NCBI RefSeq assembly: GCF_009296315.1
Contig: NZ_WHLY01000002.1
Coordinates: 2,232,001 to 2,296,000, forward strand
DNA from: Salmonirosea aquatica
GTDB lineage: Bacteria > Bacteroidota > Bacteroidia > Cytophagales > Spirosomataceae
Direction of reading: 5' to 3'
DNA: 64,000 nt
Shown here: piece by piece, positions 8,561 through 15,998 of the stretch
Numbering within the stretch: the stretch's first letter is position 1
How the letters are laid out: each line of letters starts with the position of its first letter
Translations under genes and position numbers: made by a program
Notes under the pieces: generated by a model
Told to the model about the DNA's origin: nothing
Seen by the model: the letters and a program-made list of their open reading frames with translations, nothing else
Database searches by the model: none

Positions 8561-9886
8561 TTAGTCAATAGAGTTTCGGGCCGAAGGATAAAATTCTTCC
8601 ACCGTGGCGATCTGCCGTTGCATCAGCCACGCCAGCATGAAGGTCAGCAACAGATACACGGCGACAATGGTATACAGGGAATAATGGAGTCCCGGCATGG
8701 GTGACACGGCGTCTTTGGTTTTCATGACCTTGTAAATGATCCATGGCTGCCGCCCTACCTCCGTGACGATCCACCCGGCTTCGACGGCCAGAAAGCCCAG
8801 TGGCGTGAGGCAGGCGATGAATAGCAACCATCCTTTGCGGGCGAGGTACCTTTTCCAGCGCCAGTTGAACAACAAAAATAACAGTCCTGCCGTAGCCAGT
8901 AGAAAACCGATACCTACCATGAATTGGAAGGCCAGGTGCACGATCAGGACGGGTGGGCGCTCCGCTTTCGGGAACTGATCCAGCCCGGTAACCTGGGCGT
9001 TAAAATCGCCGTGGGCCAGAAAGCTCAGAGCTTTCGGAATGTGGATGGCGTAGTGGACTTCTTCTTTTTCTGAATCGGGAATTCCTCCGATAATTAGATC
9101 GGCAGGTTGACTGGTTTTGAAGTGTGATTCCAGCGCGGCCAGTTTGGCAGGTTGCCGCTCAGCAACATCCTTAGCCGAAAAGTCGCCGCTGAGGGGTTGG
9201 AGTAAGGCTGCTACCGCTCCGAAGGAAAGCGCCATGCGGACGGCGGTACGATGGAACACATTTCCCAGGTTTTTCAGCAAAAGAAAAGCATGTACCCCCG
9301 CCACGGCAAAGGCCGTAGCCACAAAAGCCGCCAGGGTCATGTGCAGCGCCTGCGACAGCCAGGCATCATTGAACATCGCCGCCACGGGATCTATGTTTTT
9401 AGCTTGTCCGTTTTCCCAGGTAAACCCGGAGGGGCTGTTCATCCAGGCATTGGCCGACACCACGAAGATACCCGAAAGTACCCCCGAAATCCCCACCAGC
9501 ACGCCCGAAGCCCAATGGACCCATTTGTTCAGCCGATCCCAGCCGTACAGAAAAACCCCCAGTGCAATGGCCTCTACGAAGAAAGCGGTACCCTCCCACG
9601 AAAAAGGCATGCCGATGATAGCCCCGGCATGCCGCATAAAACCCGGAAACAGCAGCCCTAGCTCAAAGGAAAGTACCGTACCCGACACGGCTCCCACCGC
9701 AAAAAACAACGCCACACCCCGCGACCACGCCTTGGCCAGATCGAGGTACTCCTGCCGGTTGGTACGCAGCCACCGCCACTCGCTGAACGCCATCAGCACG
9801 GGCATGGTCATGCCGATGCAGGCAAAGATGATGTGAAAGCCCAGCGAAAGGGCCATTTGTAGCCGGGCGGCGAGCAGGTCTTCCAT
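8561..9886 (-). CDS. cydA: Cytochrome bd-type quinol oxidase subunit I
   Basis: 441 residues; catalytic subunit carrying hemes b558, b595 and d. Seen: N-terminal LLAARLQMALSLGFHIIF with H18, the b595 ligand position; GTAFFVEAIALGVFLYGWDR with the conserved glutamate region; NAWMNSPSGF and the C-terminal VGRQPWIIYKVMKT. It is shorter than the E. coli protein because the quinone (Q) loop is of the short type. Together with cydB it supplies a second terminal oxidase besides the ACIII-linked cytochrome oxidase at 49-58 kb. A promoter-like pair lies just upstream on the minus strand (9913-9944). Confidence 0.95.
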   Translation of the reverse strand: MEDLLAARLQMALSLGFHIIFACIGMTMPVLMAFSEWRWLRTNRQEYLDLAKAWSRGVALFFAVGAVSGTVLSFELGLLFPGFMRHAGAIIGMPFSWEGTAFFVEAIALGVFLYGWDRLNKWVHWASGVLVGISGVLSGIFVVSANAWMNSPSGFTWENGQAKNIDPVAAMFNDAWLSQALHMTLAAFVATAFAVAGVHAFLLLKNLGNVFHRTAVRMALSFGAVAALLQPLSGDFSAKDVAERQPAKLAALESHFKTSQPADLIIGGIPDSEKEEVHYAIHIPKALSFLAHGDFNAQVTGLDQFPKAERPPVLIVHLAFQFMVGIGFLLATAGLLFLLFNWRWKRYLARKGWLLFIACLTPLGFLAVEAGWIVTEVGRQPWIIYKVMKTKDAVSPMPGLHYSLYTIVAVYLLLTFMLAWLMQRQIATVEEFYPSARNSID

Positions 9887-9912
9887 GTATCCAATTGAGT
9901 TGTTTGCCGTTT

Positions 9913-9944
9913 TAAAGATAAGGGTTGGCCGTGGATTTTGCCAA
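9913..9944 (-). promoter_or_regulatory. Possible promoter of cydAB
   Basis: On the minus strand a TTG (9942-9944) is followed after 21 bases by TATCTTTA (9913-9920), one base off the Bacteroidota -7 consensus TAnnTTTG. It ends 26 bases before the cydA ATG. The match is imperfect, so this is a suggestion only. It overlaps the divergent promoter region of the M28 peptidase gene. Confidence 0.3.
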
Positions 9945-9951
9945 GGTACCT

Positions 9952-9959
9952 TACCTTTG
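9952..9959 (+). promoter_or_regulatory. Possible -7 box for the M28 peptidase gene
   Basis: TACCTTTG fits the Bacteroidota -7 consensus TAnnTTTG and lies 26 bases before the ATG at 9986. No well-spaced TTTG -33 box is present, so confidence is limited. It also follows directly on a GGTACCTTACC sequence that recurs upstream of the GH28 gene (12247). Confidence 0.35.
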
Positions 9960-9985
9960 GGCTTTGTCCATCGTTTTTCGTTCCC

Positions 9986-10917
9986 ATGAAATTCCTCTTT
10001 CTATTACTTTTTGTTCCCTATTTTCTTCACGCCCAGCAGGCCGCTCCCTCCGCCGAACGCATCAGCCAACACGTGAAGTACCTTGCCTCCGACCGCATGA
10101 AAGGCCGGGGTACCGGTAGCCGCGAAAATGACAAGGCCGCCCGATACATCATCAAACAATTCCGGAAACTGGGTCTCGCTCCCCAGGGTACCGACGGCTA
10201 TCGACAGCCCTTCACCGCTAAAGTTCGGCGGGTGGTGGTACCCGACAGCCTGCGGCCAACCAACAATGTGCTGGGTTTTCTGAACAACGATGCCCCCTAT
10301 ACCATTGTCATTGGCGCGCATTTCGATCACTTGGGTATGGGTAAACAAGGTAGCTCCAAAGCCCCGCAGCCGGAAGGGCAAATCCACAACGGGGCCGACG
10401 ACAACGCCTCGGGCGTAGCCGGACTGTTGGAGCTCGCCCGGTATTTCTCACAAAATGCCATCAAAGAGCCGTACAACTTCCTGTTCATTGCCTTCGGGGC
10501 CGAAGAGTTAGGCTTGCAGGGATCGCGGTATTTTGTGAATAATCCCACCCTCCCCCTAGAAAAAATCAATTTCATGACCAATATGGATATGATCGGGCGC
10601 TATAACGCCGGTCAGGGGTAGGTATCGGCGGCTATGGTACCTCGGACGCCTGGCCGGAAGTGTTCAATGATGTGGAGGGCGAAGTCAAGTTCTTCACCGA
10701 CCGTGCGGGCAGCGGTGGCTCCGACCACGGCTCTTTCTACGCCAAAAACATCCCCGTACTCTTCTTTCACACCGGTGGCCACGATGATTATCACACCCCT
10801 ACCGACGACGCCGACAAAGTGGATGCCCAGGCCGAAGCCGAAATACTGAATGTGGAGATCAAGTTGATTGAAAATGCCATGAAGCTACCCAAGCTGAATT
10901 TTACGGAAGTGAAGTGA
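9986..10917 (+). pseudogene. M28-family metallopeptidase (aminopeptidase-like), frameshifted
   Basis: Secreted zinc peptidase; start at the ATG 9986 gives a clear signal peptide (MKFLFLLLFVPYFLHAQ). Zinc and catalytic residues in order: H112 in GAHFDHLG, D138 in GADDNASG, E173 and E174 in GAEELGL, D201 in NMDMIG, and a final HTGGHDDYHTP in the second part. The frame stops at a TAG right after N-A-G-Q-G; the rest (10622-10917) continues one frame over as VGIGGYGTSDAWPEVF and so on. One extra G in the run 10615-10618 would join the two halves into about 310 residues, normal for the family. Without repair the last metal ligand is lost. Sequencing error or a real lesion are both possible. Confidence 0.82.
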
Positions 10918-10983
10918 GGGAATTTTCGTGGCTTTCGTTAAATTGACAATTTAAAATTCGTACCGCGACAAGCACCTTCTGCC

Positions 10984-11769
10984 ATGAAAAATATCCTCAT
11001 TTTTTTCTTCGCCTTGGTTTCCATCCAGGCATTCGGCTGCGAATGCATACCTGCTCCACTCCTCTACTACTACCAGAAGTCAGATTTTGTGGCTGCTGTA
11101 AAAGTTGTAGAAATCACACTGGACCGCGAACATCATAGTTCGGAAGGCGACTATCATTATTTGAATATCGAGATAGTACAGTTATATAAGGGGAAAGAGG
11201 TACCCTTCATCAGGGTAAATACGGCATCCGAAACTTCGTGTGCATTTGAGGTACCCAAAGGCTCTACCTGGCTGGTCTTCGCGTCCATGGGAGATAACGA
11301 TATCCCAGTTTTTGGATCTTGCTCGGGTAGCGAACCGACAGAACCATACTATGATATGGTCAAGTACCCCAAGGCGGCTAATAATTACAAAAATAGGATC
11401 GATTTGAAACTAGCGGTACTTTCTTTTCTGAAAAATAATGAGCTGGAAGATAGCAATCCTTACAACCTGAATATAAATGATATAGGCCTTCATGATACTA
11501 CTCTTTTTAGAGAGTTTGACAATCAGAACCGGTTTGCCGTGTATGAATTGGACATCAACGAAGATTTATCCATTGGTAAAATTACGGCACGCCAAGCATT
11601 CGATAATCCAAAACTAGCGCAGCTTTTTACCGAATACTTACGCAAAAATGCTCGCGTCAACAATACCAGACTTAAAGGTATTCCTACTAAATCGAGGCTA
11701 ATCGTAATTTACTATTATTACCCGGCTGAGGGTAAAGACCCAAGCTTCATAAGCGACTTTGACTTGTAG
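10984..11769 (+). CDS. Secreted protein with TIMP/netrin (NTR)-like N-terminal domain
   Basis: 261 residues with a signal peptide (MKNILIFFFALVSIQAFG) followed at once by CECIPAP. A mature N-terminus of Cys-x-Cys, then a strand (SDFVAAVKVVEITL), then IVQLYKGKEVPFIRVNTASETSCAFEVPKGSTWLVF with a third cysteine and a later GSCSG, resembles the OB-like NTR fold of TIMP-type proteins. A cysteine directly after AFG could instead be a lipoprotein attachment site. The C-terminal half (residues about 150-261) I do not recognise. No enzymatic function is proposed. It is followed 9 bases later by another small gene, probably co-transcribed. Confidence 0.6.
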   Translation: MKNILIFFFALVSIQAFGCECIPAPLLYYYQKSDFVAAVKVVEITLDREHHSSEGDYHYLNIEIVQLYKGKEVPFIRVNTASETSCAFEVPKGSTWLVFASMGDNDIPVFGSCSGSEPTEPYYDMVKYPKAANNYKNRIDLKLAVLSFLKNNELEDSNPYNLNINDIGLHDTTLFREFDNQNRFAVYELDINEDLSIGKITARQAFDNPKLAQLFTEYLRKNARVNNTRLKGIPTKSRLIVIYYYYPAEGKDPSFISDFDL

Positions 11770-11778
11770 GGTAGCATA

Positions 11779-12192
11779 ATGACTTTATCTAAACCGCCAA
11801 AACCTATGCACCAGCCCTACGAAGAACGACTTGGACGTTCACACGATTTCACAGTAGCCTACCGATTTTATACGCCGGAAGAAGGCGGGCGGTGGAATCC
11901 GGTTTATCAAGGCTATAGGTCAGACTTTGATTATGATCAGGAAATACCCGAAAATAAAGGCATATACATGATCTGGCCAGAATTCGAGGATGAAGACGGG
12001 TTTGTGATTACTGAATCAGAAACACCTGTACTCGCAAAAGGCACCGCCAGAATGTGGATCATTAGCGCTCACACGAAGCCCCTTCATCAAAAATATGTCA
12101 AGGTCGGGACAAAAGGGTACTTTATGGAAGGAAACAAACGAGTAGCTGAGTGTAAGATTATTAAAATAGGAAGTTTGTTCTCTAACAAATAA
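11779..12192 (+). CDS. Free-standing EF-Tu domain-3-like beta-barrel protein
   Basis: 137 residues, no signal peptide, no GTPase domain. Residues 25-50 (FTVAYRFYTPEEGGRWNPVY then YRSDFDY) line up with the start of EF-Tu domain 3 in this window's own tuf ([18 protein letters not shown] then YRPQFYF), and the end (KVGTKGYFMEGNKRVAECKI) lines up with [20 protein letters not shown] infer the same beta-barrel, which in EF-Tu contacts tRNA and EF-Ts. Function here is unknown. A second start, ATG at 11806 (MHQPYEERLGRSHDF), is equally possible. It follows the NTR-like gene by nine bases. Confidence 0.65.
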   Translation: MTLSKPPKPMHQPYEERLGRSHDFTVAYRFYTPEEGGRWNPVYQGYRSDFDYDQEIPENKGIYMIWPEFEDEDGFVITESETPVLAKGTARMWIISAHTKPLHQKYVKVGTKGYFMEGNKRVAECKIIKIGSLFSNK

Positions 12193-12312
12193 GGAATGCG
12201 AAAATTTTCAGGGTAGCATTCGTCATGCCCAAGGCCGTAATTTACGGGTACCTTACCCTTTTTGCAGTCCTACAAATAGCGATTGGCACAATCAACTTCT
12301 CTATACCTTTCA

Positions 12313-13740
12313 ATGGCAAAGCTCCCAAGGTACCTTCCTCACACGCTGATTTTAGTAGTAGTATTGAGCCTTGCCTCTTGCAGCACTACGTCAAATCGTG
12401 CAATATCCGACATAAACGATCCGTGGAATCAGGTACCTGCCATTCTGAAGCAAATCAAACGGCCGGTTTTCCGCGACAAAGACTACCCCATCACGACCTT
12501 CGGAGCCGTGGCGGATGGAAAAACCGATTGTACGGAAGCTTTTCGAAAGGCTATTGAAGCTTGTAATAAAGAAGGAGGCGGCCGGGTAGTCGTGCCGGAG
12601 GGTAGGTACCTGACGGGTGCCATTCATTTAAAAAGCAACGTCAATCTGCACGTCAGCAAAGGGGCTACCATCGCCTTTTCGACCCGCCCTGACGACTACC
12701 TGCCTGCGGTGTTTACTCGCTGGGAGGGCATCGAGTTGATGGGCTACTCGCCGCTGGTGTATGCTTTTGAGCAAAATAACATCGCCATCACCGGCGAAGG
12801 TACCCTCGACGGACAAGCCAACGAAACCAACTGGTGGCCCTGGAAGGGTGTTCCCCACTACGGCTACAAGGCCGGCACGCCCAGTCAGTTGGACAAAAAC
12901 AAACGGGCGGCTTTGTTTGATCAGGCAGAAAAGGGGGTACCCGTTGCGGAGCGCCAATTTGGCGACGGCTCTTACCTGCGCCCGCAGTTTGTGCAACCCT
13001 ACCGCTGCGAAAATGTACTGATCGAAGGCGTCACGCTCATCAACTCTCCCATGTGGCTGCTGAATCCGGTGCTGTGTACCAATGTCACGATCAATAAGGT
13101 GACCCTGACCAGCAACGGCCCCAATAACGACGGCTGCGACCCGGAATCGTGCAAAAATGTGCTGATCGAAAACTGTTATTTCAATACCGGCGACGACTGC
13201 ATTGCCATCAAATCGGGCCGCAATGCCGATGGGCGGCGGATCAACGTACCTAGCCAAAACATCATCATCCGGAACTGTACCATGGCCAACGGACACGGGG
13301 GCGTGGTGATGGGGAGTGAGATTTCGGGGGGCGTCAGAAATGTGTTTGCCCATGACTGTAAAATGAGCAGTCCCGAACTGGAGCGGGCCCTGCGCATTAA
13401 GACCAATACGGCCCGGGGAGGTACCGTTGAAAATATCTACCTGAAAGATATTGAGGTAGGTCAGGTGAAGGAACAAACCATCATTGCCACGATGATTTAT
13501 GAAGATACCGGCAACTTCATGCCCACCATCCGGAATATCGAAGTGCGCAACATGACCGTGGAGCAGGGTGGCAAAACGGGCATCCTACTGGAAGGCTATC
13601 CGGAATCACCCGTGCAGAATATCCGGCTGATCAATGTGACCATCAAAGGAGCTAAAACTCCCTACAAGTTCACTAATGCGAAGGATATACAGACAACTAA
13701 TGTCTCGATCAACGGAGAAAAGGTTGACTTGAATCAATAG
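12313..13740 (+). CDS. Glycoside hydrolase family 28 (polygalacturonase-like) lipoprotein
   Basis: 475 residues from ATG 12313 (MAKLPRYLPHTL), which gives a lipoprotein signal with lipobox LASC and C23; the in-frame ATG at 12283 only adds ten residues ahead of it. Right-handed parallel beta-helix of the pectinase fold with the GH28 catalytic set: D273 in NNDG, the D294-D295 pair in TGDDCIAIKSGR, H328 in GHGG and R361-K363 (RIK). It would hydrolyse galacturonan-type linkages at the cell surface or in the periplasm. The N-terminal DYPITTFGAVADGKTDCTEAF is the usual entry of this family. It ends 12 bases from a convergent oxidoreductase gene. Confidence 0.9.
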   Translation: MAKLPRYLPHTLILVVVLSLASCSTTSNRAISDINDPWNQVPAILKQIKRPVFRDKDYPITTFGAVADGKTDCTEAFRKAIEACNKEGGGRVVVPEGRYLTGAIHLKSNVNLHVSKGATIAFSTRPDDYLPAVFTRWEGIELMGYSPLVYAFEQNNIAITGEGTLDGQANETNWWPWKGVPHYGYKAGTPSQLDKNKRAALFDQAEKGVPVAERQFGDGSYLRPQFVQPYRCENVLIEGVTLINSPMWLLNPVLCTNVTINKVTLTSNGPNNDGCDPESCKNVLIENCYFNTGDDCIAIKSGRNADGRRINVPSQNIIIRNCTMANGHGGVVMGSEISGGVRNVFAHDCKMSSPELERALRIKTNTARGGTVENIYLKDIEVGQVKEQTIIATMIYEDTGNFMPTIRNIEVRNMTVEQGGKTGILLEGYPESPVQNIRLINVTIKGAKTPYKFTNAKDIQTTNVSINGEKVDLNQ

Positions 13741-13752
13741 CGGCCGTTTTCC

Positions 13753-14856
13753 TCAGCTCTTCCAGTCAATTTCCACGCGTTTTCCCGTATCGGCGGCCTG
13801 CTTGATGGCTTCAATGATGCGAAGGTCCTTCATGCCCTCTTCGCCCGACGCCAGCGGCTCGGTATTGTCCATGATGCTTTTAGCGAAAGCATCCATCTGC
13901 CGGATTTGCTGGTAAGCGGGCGTTTTGAATTCAATCTTGCCTTCGCTCGAATCGCCCGTGGCACCGGTGGCGTTAAAGGCCGGTTGCAGGCCAAACCAAC
14001 GGTAACCCGTGGTGGCGTACAGCCGATCGACGTAGGAAGTGTAGGTGGTAGTAGAATTGGAAATGGCCCCGCCGGGAAATTCCATCTGGAACAGCATGGT
14101 TTCGTAAATATCCTTGAAGATCGTCTTGTCGCGGATGTACCCCTGCGCCGTCACGGCCACCGGGAGTTCGCCAATGACCCGCCGCGCACCCTGAATGGCG
14201 TACACACCCAGGTCCATAATGGCACCGCCACCGCCTAGTTTTGGATTGAGCCGCCACACCGTCGGGTCGGCCATGGAGAAGCCCAGGCTGGTTTCCATCA
14301 TCTTCACGGCACCATAGATTTTCTCAGTACCCAGGCGACGTACTTCCTGATGGTGTGGTTCAAAATACAGACGGTACCCTACCGACAGTTTTACGCCCGC
14401 CTCCCGGCAGGTCGCGATCATCTCCTTGCATTCGGCCACGTTGAGGGCCATCGGTTTTTCACAAATCACGTGTTTGCCGGCCAGAGCTGCCCGGATGGTG
14501 TACTCGACGTGCATGGAGTTGGGCAGCACCACGTACACAATGTCGATATCAGGATTGTACTTGATTTGCTCGAAATTCTCGTAGCTGTAGATACTTTTTT
14601 CCGGAATATTGTATTTCTCTTTCCAGGCTTCGGCTTTGGCGGGGGTACCTGTAACAATCCCCGCCAGGCGGCATAGTTCCGTTTCCTGCAAGGCCGGAGC
14701 CAATTGACGGGTACTGTAGTTACCCAGCCCCACCAGCGCCACGCCGAGCTTGCGAGCAGGGGGTACCTTAGCCGGAAAAACCGGACTTCCTAACGAAGAA
14801 GTGAGTAGGATCCCGGCAGAAGCACCGGCCTGGGAAAGGAAATCGCGTCGTTGCAT
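13753..14856 (-). CDS. Tat-exported Gfo/Idh/MocA-family oxidoreductase (glucose-fructose oxidoreductase-like)
   Basis: 367 residues from the ATG at 14854-14856 (MQRRDFLSQAGASAG), chosen because it places the twin-arginine motif RRDFLS near the N-terminus; the frame extends 11 codons further up. Mature protein begins with a Rossmann strand VALVGLGNYST for NAD(P), followed by CEKPMALN (about residues 130-140), the conserved lysine-bearing turn of this family, and a GGGAIMDLGVYAIQ substrate-domain motif. It likely oxidises or reduces a sugar in the periplasm with tightly bound cofactor. Downstream of the aldo/keto reductase on the same strand, 103 bases apart. Confidence 0.85.
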   Translation of the reverse strand: MQRRDFLSQAGASAGILLTSSLGSPVFPAKVPPARKLGVALVGLGNYSTRQLAPALQETELCRLAGIVTGTPAKAEAWKEKYNIPEKSIYSYENFEQIKYNPDIDIVYVVLPNSMHVEYTIRAALAGKHVICEKPMALNVAECKEMIATCREAGVKLSVGYRLYFEPHHQEVRRLGTEKIYGAVKMMETSLGFSMADPTVWRLNPKLGGGGAIMDLGVYAIQGARRVIGELPVAVTAQGYIRDKTIFKDIYETMLFQMEFPGGAISNSTTTYTSYVDRLYATTGYRWFGLQPAFNATGATGDSSEGKIEFKTPAYQQIRQMDAFAKSIMDNTEPLASGEEGMKDLRIIEAIKQAADTGKRVEIDWKS

Positions 14857-14959
14857 GGCAGGAATTGTAGATTGAAAGTACCTTTCCAATTAGACAAGAT
14901 TTCCTAACACTCCCAAGCTATTCTTTATTACGGGTCTATAATTCAGGACAAATGGTAGG

Positions 14960-15946
14960 CTACCACAGCTGATGCACGCGAGGCTTAATGTACTTCGCAT
15001 AAATTTCGTCTACCGCTTGCACTTGCTCCGTGGTGAGCGGGGGCAGTTCAGCGGCTTTCAGGTTGGATTCCATCTGGTCGGGCCGTGAGGCACCGGGAAT
15101 AATGGTACTCACGCCGTCGAATTGCAATACCCACCGCAGTGCTACCGGCGCGAGATTCTCGTAGCCGGGAAATACTGCTTTCAGTTCGTTGACTGCCGCC
15201 AGGCCGGTTTCGTAGTCCACGCCGGAGAAGGTTTCGCCCCGGTCGAATTTTTCGCCGTGGCGGTTGAAATTCCGGTGGTCGCCTTCGGTGAAGGTGGATT
15301 CTTTCGAGAATTTCCCGGTTAGCAGACCGCTGGCCAAAGGTACCCTCACGATGACCCCAATGTTTTTCTTTTTGGCCTGCTCAAAAAACAACTCCGAAGG
15401 CCGCTGCCGGAACATATTGAAGATAATCTGCACCGTCGTTACGTTGTCAAACTCGATGCCTTTCAGCGCTTCTTCCACTTTCTCGACGCTGATACCCAGA
15501 TTCTGTACTTTACCCTCATCTTTCAGGCGGTCGAAGAGTTCAAAAATCTCGGGTCGGTAGTACACCTCCGTCGGCGGACAATGCAGCTGGACGAGATCCA
15601 GCGTTTCCAGGCCCATGTTGGTCAGGCTGTCTTCCACAAATTGGCGAAGTACCTCGGGCTGGTAGGCTTCGTTGGTGTGCGGATTGAGTTGCCGCCCGCA
15701 CTTGGTAGCTACGTAGATACGCTCCGAGCGGCTTTTTACAAATTTCCCCACGGCTTTCTCGCTTTCACCCGCGCCGTACACATCGGCGGTATCGATGAAA
15801 TTGACACCCCCATCCACGGCTTCGTGGAGAATGCTTTCGGCCAATGTATGATCGAAATCATCACCCCATTTGCCGCCTACCTGCCAGGTACCCAGGCTTA
15901 TTTCTGATACGTTGAATCCGGTTTTTCCCAGCTTTCGGTAATTCAT
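14960..15946 (-). CDS. Aldo/keto reductase
   Basis: 328 residues, cytoplasmic TIM barrel. N-terminus MNYRKLGKTGFNVSEISLGTW; catalytic tetrad candidates D51-Y56 in FIDTADVYGAGESE, K in YVATKCG and H in LVQLHCP; C-terminal VSTIIPGASRPDQMESNL is the NADPH-binding signature. It reduces aldehydes, ketones or sugars with NADPH; the substrate is not evident. It sits between GH9 glucanase (53 bases upstream) and the Gfo/Idh/MocA gene, so a role in handling a sugar released by the hydrolase is plausible. Confidence 0.88.
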   Translation of the reverse strand: MNYRKLGKTGFNVSEISLGTWQVGGKWGDDFDHTLAESILHEAVDGGVNFIDTADVYGAGESEKAVGKFVKSRSERIYVATKCGRQLNPHTNEAYQPEVLRQFVEDSLTNMGLETLDLVQLHCPPTEVYYRPEIFELFDRLKDEGKVQNLGISVEKVEEALKGIEFDNVTTVQIIFNMFRQRPSELFFEQAKKKNIGVIVRVPLASGLLTGKFSKESTFTEGDHRNFNRHGEKFDRGETFSGVDYETGLAAVNELKAVFPGYENLAPVALRWVLQFDGVSTIIPGASRPDQMESNLKAAELPPLTTEQVQAVDEIYAKYIKPRVHQLW

Positions 15947-15998
15947 TTTTTTAAAGTCTGATTGATTGAAAATTGAATGGCATCCCCATGAAGCCGGA

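Noticed and set aside
12628-13476. Long open frame antisense to the GH28 gene (282 codons)
   Set aside because: No recognisable protein features; overlaps a strongly conserved hydrolase and reflects its codon composition.
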